A stretch of DNA of 64,000 nucleotides from Rhodospirillales bacterium (GCA_018666775.1 JABIXC010000007.1:1-64000), one strand, 5' to 3'. Counted from the first letter of the stretch, positions 19,416-28,853 are shown. Numbers and translations are program-made. Notes: generated by a model from the letters alone, not told the origin.

Positions 19416-20903
19416 TCAGAAACGGTCGAGTTCGGGATGGGGCAATTTTCCCCCATGAACGTGAAGACGGCCCAGTTCCGCACAGCGATGCAATGTCGGA
19501 AACACCTTTCCGGGATTAAGAATGCCATCGGGATCAAAGGCACATTTCAGGCGTTGCTGATGGGCAAGATCATCGGCGCTAAACACGTCGTCCATCAGAT
19601 CTCGCTTTTCCACACCAACGCCGTGCTCGCCGGTCAGGACACCGCCCACTTCCACGCAAAGCCGGAGAATTTCAGTGCCAAAGGCTTCGGCCTTTTCCAA
19701 TGCCCCCGCTTCATTGGCATCATAGAGAATAAGCGGGTGAAGATTACCGTCGCCCGCATGGAACACATTGGCGACCTGCAGCTGGTAGTGTTCGCTCATG
19801 CCTGCTATGCGACCTAACACCTCTGGTAACCGGCCCCTTGGAATGGTGCCATCCATGCAATAATAATCTGGTGCAATCCGGCCAACGGCTGGAAATGCCG
19901 CCTTGCGCCCCGCCCAAAAAGAAAGTCGTTCCGCTTCGCCTGCACTGGTCCGAAGGGTTGTACACCCCGCAGCCTTTGCTATTTTCTCGATTTCGCCGCT
20001 TGCCACTTTTGCCTCAGATGCGGGGCCATCAATTTCTATAATCAACAGCGCGGCCGCATCGACCGGGTAGCCCACGCCCACAAATGCTTCGGCAGCGCGA
20101 ATGGCAGGCCCATCCATCATTTCCATGCCGCTTGGGATAATGCCCGCTGCAATCACATCGCAAACACATTGGGCGGCATCTTCGACCGATCCAAACCCTG
20201 CTAAAAAGGCGACAGATGTTTCGGGCGTTTTGCGGATGCGAACCGTGACTTCGGTCACGATACCCAGCATGCCTTCGGACCCGGCCATGACCCCCATAAG
20301 ATCAAGGCCCCCTTGTTCCATATGGCGCCCGCCCAGGCGCACGATTTCACCGCCCGGCAATACCACTTCAAGGCCAAGGATATTATTTGTGGTCAGCCCG
20401 TATTTCAGACAATGCACACCGCCGGCATTTTCGGCAACATTGCCCCCAATGGTGCACGCCACCTGACTTGATGGGTCTGGCGCATAATAAAAACCATGTT
20501 CCTGGACCGCATGGGTAATCGCCAAATTGGTGACGCCGGGTTCTGCTGTCACCGTTCGGTTGACGTAATCAATGTCCAAGATGCGGTTGAGCCGTGATAG
20601 CCCGAGGGTAATGCCATCGGCCAGCGGCAACGCCCCACCCGAAAGCGATGTCCCCGCCCCACGGGGAACAATCTTGATTTTTTCAGCAGCACAATACGCC
20701 AATACCGCTGCGACCTCGTCTCGGTTGCTGGGCAGAACCACAATGAGCGGGGCTTGGCGATAGGCCGTTAACCCGTCACTTTCATAGGCTGAAAGTTCTG
20801 CTGCATGGTCAATCACCCCATCCACAGACACCATCGTGCGCAACGCCCGGGCAATCTCATGGCGGCGAGCAAGAATGCTGGCATCTGGCTCAGGCATTTC
20901 CAT
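19416..20903 (-). CDS. glcD: Glycolate oxidase subunit GlcD (FAD)
   Basis: This 495-residue catalytic flavoprotein oxidises glycolate to glyoxylate. PRGAGTSLSGGALP is the FAD-binding loop, and HAGDGNLHP and GEHGVGVEK are the conserved C-terminal active-site motifs. The ATG chosen (MEMPEPDAS) has GAGGAG nine bases upstream; a GTG at 20924 lies upstream of that ribosome binding site. It is first in glcDEF and divergent from pyk, with about 140 bases between them for both promoters. Confidence 0.95.
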   Translation of the reverse strand: MEMPEPDASILARRHEIARALRTMVSVDGVIDHAAELSAYESDGLTAYRQAPLIVVLPSNRDEVAAVLAYCAAEKIKIVPRGAGTSLSGGALPLADGITLGLSRLNRILDIDYVNRTVTAEPGVTNLAITHAVQEHGFYYAPDPSSQVACTIGGNVAENAGGVHCLKYGLTTNNILGLEVVLPGGEIVRLGGRHMEQGGLDLMGVMAGSEGMLGIVTEVTVRIRKTPETSVAFLAGFGSVEDAAQCVCDVIAAGIIPSGMEMMDGPAIRAAEAFVGVGYPVDAAALLIIEIDGPASEAKVASGEIEKIAKAAGCTTLRTSAGEAERLSFWAGRKAAFPAVGRIAPDYYCMDGTIPRGRLPEVLGRIAGMSEHYQLQVANVFHAGDGNLHPLILYDANEAGALEKAEAFGTEILRLCVEVGGVLTGEHGVGVEKRDLMDDVFSADDLAHQQRLKCAFDPDGILNPGKVFPTLHRCAELGRLHVHGGKLPHPELDRF

Positions 20904-21042
20904 AAAGCATGTCTCCTCGGGCACTCGTTACACAGGCCACTATTGGTGGTCACTATACCCGGCCTGCGCGCCCAATCAATCATGGCTATTGGGTGAAAAA
21001 AGATGACTGGCGCAAGCCCTAAACGGGGGGTAGTGTTGCGCC

Positions 21043-22461
21043 ATGTCACAGCGTCGAAATGCAAAAATCATTGCCACCCTTGGCCCTGCAAGCCAAACAC
21101 CCAGCCAAATAGAGGCCCTGCACCGCAAAGGGGCCAATGTCTTCCGGCTCAATTTCAGTCATGGCAGCCATGACATTTTAAAAGACTTAATTGCAATCAT
21201 CCGCGATTTGGAACGAAAATGTGGCCGCCCCATCGGCATCCTCATGGACCTTCAGGGGCCGAAACTCCGCGTTGGCACCTTCATCGATGGCAAAATCACC
21301 CTCAAGACCGGGGATCATTTTCGGCTTGATCGATCAAAAAAGCCCGGCGATCAAACCCGCGTATCCCTGCCCCATCCCGAAGTCTTTTCTGCACTGAAGC
21401 CAAAGCACGACCTGTTATTAGACGATGGTCGCATCCGGCTTCGGGTTGAAAAGAAAACCCGTGATTATATCGATACCCGTGTCATTACCGGTGGGGTGCT
21501 GTCAGACCACAAAGGCCTGAATGTGCCCAATACGGTGTTGGCCTTGCCCGCGTTGACCACCAAAGACAAGCGCGACCTGCGCTTTGCGCTTAAAAATGGT
21601 GCCGACTGGATTGGGCTTAGCTTCGTCCAGCGCCCCAAAGACGTCGCCGAAATTCAGGCCATCGCCAAAGGCCGTGCCAGCATCATGTCCAAGCTGGAAA
21701 AACCTGCGGCAATCCAGGAACTGGACAAAATTATCGCACTTTCTGATGCCGTCATGGTGGCCCGGGGCGATCTGGGCGTGGAAATGCCCCCCGAAGAAGT
21801 GCCAACCCTGCAAAAACGAATCATCCGCCATTGCCATGAGGCAGGCAAGCCTGTGGTGGTTGCCACCCAGATGCTGGAATCCATGATCCAATCCCCGGCA
21901 CCCACCCGGGCCGAAGCATCGGACGTTGCCACCGCCATCTATGACGGTGCGGATGCGGTGATGTTATCTGCTGAAACGGCTGTTGGGTCTTATGGCAAAG
22001 AAGCCGTTGGCATGATGGAACGCATCATTCGCCAGGTCGAACAGGATGACCATTATCTAGATGTCATAGAGACCACCCGGGTTGAAGCCACCGCAACAGC
22101 ATCCGATGCCATCACGGCCGCTGCCGGGGCTGTCGCCCATACCATTTCTGCTGCCGCCATTGTGACCTACACCACATCAGGCTCCACAGCATTGCGCGCT
22201 GCCCGCCAACGCCCCAGTGTGCCAATTATGTGCCTGACCAACCAACGCAGCACAGCACGCCGCATGACAGTGGTCTGGGGGCTTTATCCTGTGGTCACGG
22301 GGGATGTGCGGAACTTTACTGAAATGGTTGCGCGCGCGGCCCGCATTGCTGTGCGCGAACGGTTTGCGCGCAAAGGCCAACAACTGGTCGTCACCGCAGG
22401 GGTGCCCTTTGGAACACCCGGGGCGACCAATGTCCTCAGAATCTTTACCGTTAACGAATAA
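21043..22461 (+). CDS. pyk: Pyruvate kinase
   Basis: A 472-residue pyruvate kinase, which makes pyruvate and ATP from phosphoenolpyruvate and ADP. KIIATLGPASQTPSQI opens the barrel, NFSHG is the substrate loop, MVARGDLGVEMP is the catalytic metal-binding segment, and MLSAETAVGSYG matches the PROSITE region. The C-terminal regulatory domain is present and full length. It is monocistronic and divergent from glcD, so pyruvate formation and glycolate use may be co-controlled from the same intergenic region. Confidence 0.96.
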   Translation: MSQRRNAKIIATLGPASQTPSQIEALHRKGANVFRLNFSHGSHDILKDLIAIIRDLERKCGRPIGILMDLQGPKLRVGTFIDGKITLKTGDHFRLDRSKKPGDQTRVSLPHPEVFSALKPKHDLLLDDGRIRLRVEKKTRDYIDTRVITGGVLSDHKGLNVPNTVLALPALTTKDKRDLRFALKNGADWIGLSFVQRPKDVAEIQAIAKGRASIMSKLEKPAAIQELDKIIALSDAVMVARGDLGVEMPPEEVPTLQKRIIRHCHEAGKPVVVATQMLESMIQSPAPTRAEASDVATAIYDGADAVMLSAETAVGSYGKEAVGMMERIIRQVEQDDHYLDVIETTRVEATATASDAITAAAGAVAHTISAAAIVTYTTSGSTALRAARQRPSVPIMCLTNQRSTARRMTVVWGLYPVVTGDVRNFTEMVARAARIAVRERFARKGQQLVVTAGVPFGTPGATNVLRIFTVNE

Positions 22462-22490
22462 GCAAAATACGCTGCCAAAATTCAGACAAA

Positions 22491-22516
22491 TAAAAACGCC
22501 GCCCCTAAGGGCGGCG
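22491..22516 (-). terminator. Intrinsic terminator of rpmJ, possibly bidirectional
   Basis: A perfect CGCCGCCC/GGGCGGCG stem with a four-base loop. On the minus strand it is followed by five T residues, so it terminates rpmJ. On the plus strand it lies 35 bases past the pyk stop without a U-tract and may still help end that transcript. Confidence 0.75.
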
Positions 22517-22568
22517 ATCATGATGGGCTATCCCCGATCTTGATGGGGGCTGGCCTGATAGGGGCCGA

Positions 22569-22694
22569 TCAGCCTTGGCGTGCCTTGAAACGGGGGTTGC
22601 GCTTGTTAATCACATAAACCCGGCCCCGGCGACGAACGACACGGCAGTTTTTATCACGTGTTTTTGCTGATTTCAGCGAATTCAGAACCTTCAT
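22569..22694 (-). CDS. rpmJ: 50S ribosomal protein L36
   Basis: This 41-residue protein begins [14 protein letters not shown] and contains [15 protein letters not shown]. That is the L36 variant without the full zinc-binding Cys set (type-B/C-minus form) found in alphaproteobacteria. A longer frame from 22796 is open upstream, but the extra 34 residues are not part of L36. AGGAAAG lies upstream of the ATG. It stands alone here, not in the spc operon, as is usual for this form. Confidence 0.95.
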   Translation of the reverse strand: MKVLNSLKSAKTRDKNCRVVRRRGRVYVINKRNPRFKARQG

Positions 22695-22837
22695 GATCCC
22701 GGCTTTCCTAATAAATGTCTTAAAGAAAGGCCCATTTGGGCCCCGTTGATGCGGCGGAACATAAGGGTTTGACCCCGTTGTGTCAACCGTCGCCACAACG
22801 CCTTGTTTCTGCCTGTAAAACCCTTGTTTTAGAAGCC

Positions 22838-23935
22838 TTATTTCTTGATGGCGACCAAGCGATAGACCAGCAAAGCCCCGGAATCCATAGCTTCAACGCA
22901 ATAAGCCCAATCGGTCGCCGTTTCCAGAAGGGCTTGTTGCAATTGCGGGGGAACCCCGTCGCGTTCATGACTGGTAATAAATTTTTCCCAACCCGCAAAG
23001 ATATCGCCACGCACCTGGGCGGTAATATCCTGATCTACCCGCACTTCGAAATTAAGCTGGCGCAGCATTTCCTGGGCTTCGGCAGGACTCCATAAATAGA
23101 TGGGTCTGGATTGGACCTCTTTCCATTTAGCGATCGCCGGATCATCGGCACGACCCTCGGCCACAACATAATCGGTTATCAGCAAGGATGAATCCATTTT
23201 CAGGCCTTCCTGTACGCTGGTCAGCAATTTTTCCTTGTCCTTGACCATGTACAGGGCTTCTCTGGAAAATGCGCAGGCGAAGTGTTCTTCACGCACCGTC
23301 AGGTTTTCCATATCGGCATGCTCAATTTCTGCTTTTTTGCTCAACCCTGCCTTAATGGACATCTCAACGCCCGCCTGGGCCAGCTCGGCATCGGCTTCAT
23401 AAGCAGAAACCCAAACATCAAATTTCTTTGCAATGTCCCGAATGGCACCACCAAGGCCGGCGCCTATATTGAGAACATTGGTTTCCTTCTGAATGCCAAA
23501 AGAAGACACCATTTCCATGGTCCTCTCAGAACCCCCCGGAATAACCTCGCCTTCGCCCCACAAAAGTTCGGCAACAAGAATGCGCGATGGATTCCAATAT
23601 GCCTGGGGGCCTTGATCGGTCTTGTCTTTGCCGCCAGCAACGACCTTTAACGCGGGCTCGCCATCGGCGTCTTCAACCTCTTTCTCAGCATCGGCCACAG
23701 CCTTTAGCTGTTTGTATTCATCGACATCCTGGCCTTCCCACCAAGCCATAATGCGTGTGATCAGATTGTTCTCGCCTTCGTCTTCACCCGGCGCAGGCGC
23801 ATCCCCCTTAGAATCACTGCCACCATCAGCGGTTGGCTCAAGACCAGCCTCGTCGCTTTCCGCGCCGGGTTCTAACCCAGCCGGATCCTTTTTGCCGAAT
23901 GGCAAAACCTTCATTAAGGCTGACGCCACATTCAT
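22838..23935 (-). CDS. Class I SAM-dependent methyltransferase with acidic N-terminal extension
   Basis: A 365-residue protein. Residues 1-115 are a low-complexity acidic region rich in Glu, Asp, Gly and Pro. From about residue 150 a class I methyltransferase domain follows, with [18 protein letters not shown] as SAM motif I and YEADAELAQ as the acidic strand-2 motif. The substrate is unknown; the domain resembles the Methyltransf_11 group acting on small molecules or lipids. A single gene between rpmJ and a long intergenic region. The N-terminal extension probably mediates protein contacts and is not catalytic. Confidence 0.75.
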   Translation of the reverse strand: MNVASALMKVLPFGKKDPAGLEPGAESDEAGLEPTADGGSDSKGDAPAPGEDEGENNLITRIMAWWEGQDVDEYKQLKAVADAEKEVEDADGEPALKVVAGGKDKTDQGPQAYWNPSRILVAELLWGEGEVIPGGSERTMEMVSSFGIQKETNVLNIGAGLGGAIRDIAKKFDVWVSAYEADAELAQAGVEMSIKAGLSKKAEIEHADMENLTVREEHFACAFSREALYMVKDKEKLLTSVQEGLKMDSSLLITDYVVAEGRADDPAIAKWKEVQSRPIYLWSPAEAQEMLRQLNFEVRVDQDITAQVRGDIFAGWEKFITSHERDGVPPQLQQALLETATDWAYCVEAMDSGALLVYRLVAIKK

Positions 23936-24348
23936 ACCAGGCTACTTCCTTCATTCCAGGCAGTGCTGATGCCAAAAAGCCCCAACCTTGCCCTGCAAGG
24001 GACACAAATACCGGGACAATCTATCGGCAAAATAGGCCCATAGACGTTCCCACATACCTAGAATTCTATAGTTTCACGGTTAATAAAAAACTAAGGAAGC
24101 CAGGCGCGTCATGGAAATTAAAGGGCAGAAACACAACAAAAAAGGCTGTTGGAACCCCTTAGTTGCGGCCAGGTCTTTGATCTCCATCCCTTGATCGCTA
24201 GTGAGGGTTGTGAGGGCTTGATCCAATTCAAACGTTTTCATGACATTGGGGGTTCAACCCTATTGATCAACCCTTTGCGTCGTGCAAAAAAATGATTAGT
24301 ATTCGAAACATCCCTGTATGACCAAGCTTGCTTTGAGGAAATAAAACA
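23936..24348. other. Long intergenic region (413 bases) with a repeated element
   Basis: No convincing gene is visible. It must hold the promoters of the divergent methyltransferase and dioxygenase genes. A direct repeat TCAACCCT occurs at 24254-24261 and 24267-24274 (13-base period), and the first copy lies within the palindrome GGGTTCAACCC; this could be a regulator-binding site. A 53-codon minus-strand frame starts at 24241 (MKTFELDQALTTL), but it lacks a good ribosome binding site and its C-terminus looks non-coding. An A-rich segment with GAGGAAA precedes the dioxygenase ATG. Confidence 0.4.
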
Positions 24349-25281
24349 ATGATCGGACTAGGTTTCGCAACAGCACATGCCCCGGCGGTTTTCTGCCCGG
24401 CGAAATGGTGGCCCAAAGTGTATGAAGGGGTCCCTGATTACATGCGCGATTCCCAACCCCACACAGCAAAGCTGGAAACCCCAGAGGTCATCGAAGAACA
24501 CGTCGCGCGCATCGAGACCGTTTTTAAAAACCTGCGCAAACAAATCACGGATTACAAACCCGATGTCATCATCTATATCGGCGATGATCAGGGCGACATG
24601 TTCAATTCAAGCAACAATCCCATTTTTGCCGTGTTCACGGGCGATGAAGTATGGGGTGCGTCAAAGCCTCGCTACATCGACCAGCCTTTGGAAGATTCCC
24701 ATGTCACCGTCCCGGTCCATACAGACATGGCCAACCGCATTCTCTTTGGTCTGGTCAAACATGGCTTTGATGTCTCTAACCTTGGAAAAATGCAGCCTCT
24801 GGGAAAGCCCAGCCAGGGCATGTCCCATATGCTGATTCACCCCCATCCCCGGATTAATCCAAAACTTGATATTCCGGTGGTCCCAATTTTCATCAATGAA
24901 AACTTTCCACCTTTGCCCACGGCACAGCGGTGCTGGGATATGGGCATTGCCTTGCGCGAAATTCTGGCCGATGCGCCGGAACGCATTGCAATTTACGCTT
25001 CAGGGGGCCTATCCCACGACCCCCGCGGCCCACGATCTGGCTGGATTGATGAACCCCTGGACCGCTGGGTTCTGGAACGGATAGAGCAAAACAAGGGTGA
25101 AGACCTGTGTAATCTATTCACCTTCGATTCAGACACCCTGCGGGGCGGCACCGGTGAAATTCGGGCATGGATCACCGCTGCGGCCATCATGCAGCGCGCA
25201 GGCAAGGTTCTGGATTATATCCCGTCCCATCATGCAAAGACCGGTCTGGGTTTTGCCTGCTGGCCAGAAGAAAACAGCTAG
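24349..25281 (+). CDS. Class III extradiol ring-cleavage dioxygenase (LigB-like)
   Basis: A 310-residue protein of the protocatechuate 4,5-dioxygenase beta-subunit (LigB) superfamily, non-heme Fe(II) enzymes that open catecholic rings. The N-terminal GLGFATAHAPAVF carries a metal-ligand-type His. DVIIYIGDDQGDMF, a His in VTVPVHTD and YASGGLSHDPRGPRS are in the expected order. GAGGAAA is a good ribosome binding site. No LigA-type subunit is adjacent, so the real substrate may be non-aromatic or an uncharacterised catechol. It is probably translated with the next gene, nine bases downstream. Confidence 0.82.
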   Translation: MIGLGFATAHAPAVFCPAKWWPKVYEGVPDYMRDSQPHTAKLETPEVIEEHVARIETVFKNLRKQITDYKPDVIIYIGDDQGDMFNSSNNPIFAVFTGDEVWGASKPRYIDQPLEDSHVTVPVHTDMANRILFGLVKHGFDVSNLGKMQPLGKPSQGMSHMLIHPHPRINPKLDIPVVPIFINENFPPLPTAQRCWDMGIALREILADAPERIAIYASGGLSHDPRGPRSGWIDEPLDRWVLERIEQNKGEDLCNLFTFDSDTLRGGTGEIRAWITAAAIMQRAGKVLDYIPSHHAKTGLGFACWPEENS

Positions 25282-25289
25282 GCCGCGTT

Positions 25290-26099
25290 ATGGATGCCTT
25301 TTCTCTCGCGACGGAACGGACTGAGCGCGCAGCATTGATGGATATTCATGCTGCAGCCCCTTTGGATGCCCGCGCAGCTTTGGGCATGGAAGGGGAAACC
25401 ATTGGCAGCGCATATCTTTCGCTTACACGGAATGATCCCAATGTCATGTTCAACCGCACCATCGGCCTTGGCCTTGAAACAGAAGCAAGCCGCCAGGAAG
25501 TCAGGGATTTGGTTGCCCGTTACAAAGAAGCCGGCATTGCGCGCTATTTTATTCACCTGCATCCCGAATCCCGCCCGGCTGGATTAAAAGACTGGCTGGG
25601 GGAAGAAGGACTGGAGCCAACCCGTGCCTGGGTGAAGTTTCAGCGCGATCCCGGCAATATTCCCAGCGCCAAAACAGATTTGAGCGTTCGTGAAATTGGC
25701 CCGGAACACGGGGCCGACTTTGGCCGTATTGTTGCCACGAGCTTTGGCTTCACAAATCCTATGGCCGAGGTTTATGCAGCCCTTGCAGGGCGCGATCATT
25801 GGCACATTTTCATGAGTTTTGATAAGAACCAGCCCGCCGGGTGCGGGGCCCTGTTTGTTCACGAAGGGCTGGGCTGGCTGGATTGGGGGGCTACTGATCC
25901 CGACCTTCGAGGACGCGGTTCCCAAGGGGCGACCCTTGCTGCACGGATCGAAGGCGCATCCATCCATGGCTGCCAAATTCTAGCGGTAGAAACCGGTGAG
26001 GCTGTGGAAGGGGATCCTCAGCATTCTTATCACAACATCGAACGGGCTGGCTTCAAACCATCCCACGCCCGGGCCAATTTCGCGCCACCAAAAGATTAA
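25290..26099 (+). CDS. GNAT family N-acetyltransferase
   Basis: A 269-residue acyltransferase. The ATG at 25290 (MDAFSLATERTERAAL) follows the dioxygenase stop by eight bases; the frame stays open into the dioxygenase gene, but a start there is improbable. The C-terminal half is a GNAT domain, with DPDLRGRGSQGATLAARI as the acetyl-CoA pyrophosphate loop and YHNIERAGF near the end. The N-terminal half resembles a degenerate second GNAT fold. Substrate unknown; the tight spacing suggests a shared pathway with the dioxygenase. Confidence 0.82.
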   Translation: MDAFSLATERTERAALMDIHAAAPLDARAALGMEGETIGSAYLSLTRNDPNVMFNRTIGLGLETEASRQEVRDLVARYKEAGIARYFIHLHPESRPAGLKDWLGEEGLEPTRAWVKFQRDPGNIPSAKTDLSVREIGPEHGADFGRIVATSFGFTNPMAEVYAALAGRDHWHIFMSFDKNQPAGCGALFVHEGLGWLDWGATDPDLRGRGSQGATLAARIEGASIHGCQILAVETGEAVEGDPQHSYHNIERAGFKPSHARANFAPPKD

Positions 26100-26161
26100 G
26101 CCGCGCCATAAACTGGCTGCCGAGGCTTACCGGGGGCATTCGTTCGAAGGATAGGAAACCG

Positions 26162-26404
26162 CTAGGCGCTTTGCTCTGGCTGTTTCACCTGTTTCGGCTT
26201 TGATGGGGAAAGTGCGGAAGCAACGGCAGAAACGATCCAGGCCGGAATCAAAAGTCCAAGTGCGACCCCACCTGAAACAAACAGTCCATCAATACGACAG
26301 CTCTCAACCGAGAAACAAAGTGTTCCGTTGACGTAAAATACAAATATCGAGATGATCCATGTAAGAACGCCCCAGATAAGTCCCTTGATGTTGATTCTGC
26401 CCAT
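26162..26404 (-). CDS. Small membrane protein, unknown
   Basis: I choose the internal ATG (MGRINIKGLIWG) because GAGG precedes it; the frame extends to 26482 without a ribosome binding site. The 80-residue product has two membrane helices (about residues 5-25 and 40-60) with two cysteines between them (CFSVESC), and a Lys/Pro/Gln-rich tail. No family recognised. It is isolated, with an AT-rich upstream region. Confidence 0.55.
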   Translation of the reverse strand: MGRINIKGLIWGVLTWIISIFVFYVNGTLCFSVESCRIDGLFVSGGVALGLLIPAWIVSAVASALSPSKPKQVKQPEQSA

Positions 26405-26556
26405 TACAGCCTCGAATTGGTTGTTTGCATGTTTAAATGCAAGATGATTATGTCTTTGTTCTGCCAACCATTTAAAAGGCAAGAACGAATATGAGAATGG
26501 TTATTACGTAAAAATTTAAAAAAACTTTTAACATTTGGATGTTTTTTCACCCCCAG

Positions 26557-26579
26557 CAAAATAAAAATAATTTATTTTG
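26557..26579. repeat. Perfect 9-bp inverted repeat in AT-rich spacer
   Basis: CAAAATAAA and TTTATTTTG are separated by five bases. They lie in an AT-rich stretch between the divergent small membrane protein and the glycosyltransferase gene. It may be an operator for a dyad-binding regulator or an AT-rich hairpin; it has no terminator U-tract in a useful place. Confidence 0.45.
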
Positions 26580-26666
26580 TGTGAGCGCAATTCGTAAAAT
26601 GTTAAGTTAACCAACGTCTTTGGGCACTTTCCCGCAACCTTGAAAAATGAATTTTGTTTACATCAT

Positions 26667-27371
26667 ATGACCATGACCCATTCCGTCTATATCGGTTTTG
26701 ACCGCCGCGAACCAGAAGCGACCGAAGTAGCAAGAGCATCCCTGCTTGCAACGTCTTCCATCCCGCTAAACATTCAGGAATTGCGCGAAGAAGAACTGCG
26801 CGCCAAAAACCTGTATGACCGGCCCTTCACCACAGAAGGTAATCAGCGGATTGACACCCGCGACGGCAAACCATTTTCAACAGATTTTTCATTCACCCGG
26901 TTTTTGGTGCCCGCATTACAAGATTATAAGGGCTGGGCACTTTGCACCGATTCAGATTTTCTATTTCGCCGAGACATCAAAGCCCTGTTTGATCTGGCCG
27001 ATGACAAATATGCCGTCATGTGCGTTCAGCATAATCATCGCCCCAAAGAAAACATAAAAATGGATGGGCAGCGCCAGGAGCTTTATTTCCGAAAAAACTG
27101 GTCGTCCATGATTCTGTGGAATTGCAGCCACCCTGCGAATGCAAAATTGACTGTGGAAATGACAAACAATTCCCCAGGCTCATTCCTGCACGCTTTCAAA
27201 TGGCTGGAAGATGAACAGATCGGCGCCCTGCCTGAGGGGTGGAATTGGCTGGATGGATGGTCATCGCCTGAAATTGACCCGGAAATTGTCCACATGACCC
27301 GGGGCATCCCAACCATGAAAGGGTACGAAGACATCCCCTATGCCGATGAATGGCGAAGCTATCTGAAATAG
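26667..27371 (+). CDS. Putative glycosyltransferase, GT8-like
   Basis: A protein of about 234 residues starting MTMTHSVYIGFDRRE; the frame is open 27 bases upstream from a TTG. CTDSDFLFRRDI contains a DxD-type metal and nucleotide-sugar binding motif preceded by an RFLVPAL helix, as in GT-A family 8-like enzymes. HMTRGIPTM near the end may supply the metal-binding His. It is followed after three bases by an FkbM methyltransferase gene, so the two probably make and cap the same glycan. Confidence 0.7.
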   Translation: MTMTHSVYIGFDRREPEATEVARASLLATSSIPLNIQELREEELRAKNLYDRPFTTEGNQRIDTRDGKPFSTDFSFTRFLVPALQDYKGWALCTDSDFLFRRDIKALFDLADDKYAVMCVQHNHRPKENIKMDGQRQELYFRKNWSSMILWNCSHPANAKLTVEMTNNSPGSFLHAFKWLEDEQIGALPEGWNWLDGWSSPEIDPEIVHMTRGIPTMKGYEDIPYADEWRSYLK

Positions 27372-27374
27372 GCC

Positions 27375-28172
27375 ATGAAACTCATCGACCTATTCAGAAA
27401 ACCCAAAAAACACCGCACGGTTGAAGGCAAGACAAGCCTCATTCTTGCACACCACGACGTCGATCTTTTCCTTGATGTTGGTGCCAATGTTGGCCAAACG
27501 GGCCAAATGCTCAGACGCTGGGATTACGCCGGAAAAATTATTTCTTTTGAGCCGGTCATCAGCTGTTACGAACAACTTGTGGCGGCCGCATCCAACGACC
27601 CCCTATGGGAGGTCAATGAGCGCACCGCCCTGGGCGACTGTGACGACATGGTGGAAATGATGGTTTCCGGTGCATCCGACCTCAGCAGCCTTTCCCCACC
27701 GACCGATGCCCTGAAATCAGCATTGCCACGGACTGAAACCATACAACACGACCGGGTTCCCATTCATCGGCTTGATACGCTGTTCCCAAATGGCTTTAAG
27801 GATGCATCGCGCCCTTTCCTCAAGATTGATGCCCAGGGTCACGACATGGCGGTCTTACAGGGTGCGGAAGGAATCATGGATTCCATTTTTGGAATCCAGA
27901 TCGAAATGTCCCTGCTCCCGCTTTATGAAGGGGAGCCCAATTACCTTGAAATTCTGAATTATTTGCACGAATTGGGGTTTGTGCCTCACCTTATGACCGA
28001 ACGAACCTTCGCACGGCGCATCAACCGCCAGCTCCAGATTGACGGCGTGTTATCGGTACGTTTTCTGATCGCGGAACCAGGCCGACAAGAAAACAAAACG
28101 CTTTCCCAATCCTTCGCACAGCTTGAACCAAAACCGGGTCAAAGGATAAAGCCGCCTGGCCCATCCCGTTGA
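27375..28172 (+). CDS. FkbM family methyltransferase
   Basis: A 265-residue SAM-dependent O-methyltransferase of the FkbM family, which commonly methylates sugars of surface glycans. LFLDVGANVGQTGQMLRRW is SAM motif I, followed by ISFEPVISCYEQL and FLKIDAQGHDMAVLQGAEG. The conserved fold ends near DGVLSVRFLI. The last 30 or so residues (from EPGRQENK on) lie opposite the GT25 gene and look like read-through sequence. It overlaps GT25 by 123 bases, tail to tail. Confidence 0.85.
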   Translation: MKLIDLFRKPKKHRTVEGKTSLILAHHDVDLFLDVGANVGQTGQMLRRWDYAGKIISFEPVISCYEQLVAAASNDPLWEVNERTALGDCDDMVEMMVSGASDLSSLSPPTDALKSALPRTETIQHDRVPIHRLDTLFPNGFKDASRPFLKIDAQGHDMAVLQGAEGIMDSIFGIQIEMSLLPLYEGEPNYLEILNYLHELGFVPHLMTERTFARRINRQLQIDGVLSVRFLIAEPGRQENKTLSQSFAQLEPKPGQRIKPPGPSR

Positions 28173-28853
28173 GCGAACCGTCTTGTCAAAACGCACATCG
28201 CCAATGGTAGACACGGCTTCTGGATCGGTCCCCAGAGGGGCAGGATGGACCACCAGCGTTTCCAACCCGGTTTCCCAACACCGCCCCTGCAGCGTATCAA
28301 TGGGCACCCAATTCACACGGGTGTGGGCAACCATGACCCGGGCCGCTTTCAGGGTCATCAAATATGCGTGTGCCCCACCCGGTGCCGTGGGCAAACGTGC
28401 CAACGCATACCGACCCAAAAGGGGTGCTATGATCCGGCACCCGCGATCATAGATTTTCCCTGCACCCAAAAACCGAATGACATCCCACGGACGGGGATCA
28501 TCAATCAGGGCACGAACAACCGCTGGAAAATCGTCTTCGAACATGACGTCATCTTCGAGAACAATGGCGTGCGCCATTCCTTCATCAACCATCTTTTCAA
28601 AAATTTTCCGGTGTGCAAGAAGGCAGCCCAATTCACCCGCCGTCATATCGCGGCCATAACAGCGCCGCCGATGGGCACCATCATAAAAAGGGGATTGCTC
28701 AAGATCGAGGGTCGCCCCGTCCACGCCTTCGATGAATTCAGGAACGATACCAATCGCATCCAGCCTGGAGACCATGGCCGTCTTGCTATCGACATCACGG
28801 GGCAAATTAATGACAAAGACGCGTGGGAAGCTCACAGTTTCAAATCCGATCAA
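28050..28853 (-). CDS. Glycosyltransferase family 25 (LPS-type)
   Basis: A 267-residue protein starting at a TTG, with a GTG at 28835 as alternative. VFVINLPRDVDSKTAM at the N-terminus, GELGCLLAHRKIFEKM and IVLEDDVMFEDDF are the three GT25 signatures, as in LOS beta-galactosyltransferases. The C-terminal 40 residues are aromatic and basic (YPLTRFWFKLCEGLG), as expected for membrane association, and are encoded opposite the FkbM tail. It starts nine bases after the zinc-ribbon gene in one transcription unit. Confidence 0.85.
   Translation of the reverse strand: MIGFETVSFPRVFVINLPRDVDSKTAMVSRLDAIGIVPEFIEGVDGATLDLEQSPFYDGAHRRRCYGRDMTAGELGCLLAHRKIFEKMVDEGMAHAIVLEDDVMFEDDFPAVVRALIDDPRPWDVIRFLGAGKIYDRGCRIIAPLLGRYALARLPTAPGGAHAYLMTLKAARVMVAHTRVNWVPIDTLQGRCWETGLETLVVHPAPLGTDPEAVSTIGDVRFDKTVRSTGWARRLYPLTRFWFKLCEGLGKRFVFLSAWFRDQKTYR

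Noticed and set aside
19409-19543. Longer GlcE start
   Set aside because: It would overlap glcD by 128 bases, and the ATG right after the glcD stop gives the normal GlcE N-terminus.
24080-24241. 53-codon minus-strand frame (MKTFELDQALTTL)
   Set aside because: No clear ribosome binding site, hydrophobic non-conserved-looking end, and AT-rich flanks; recorded only as a weak possibility.
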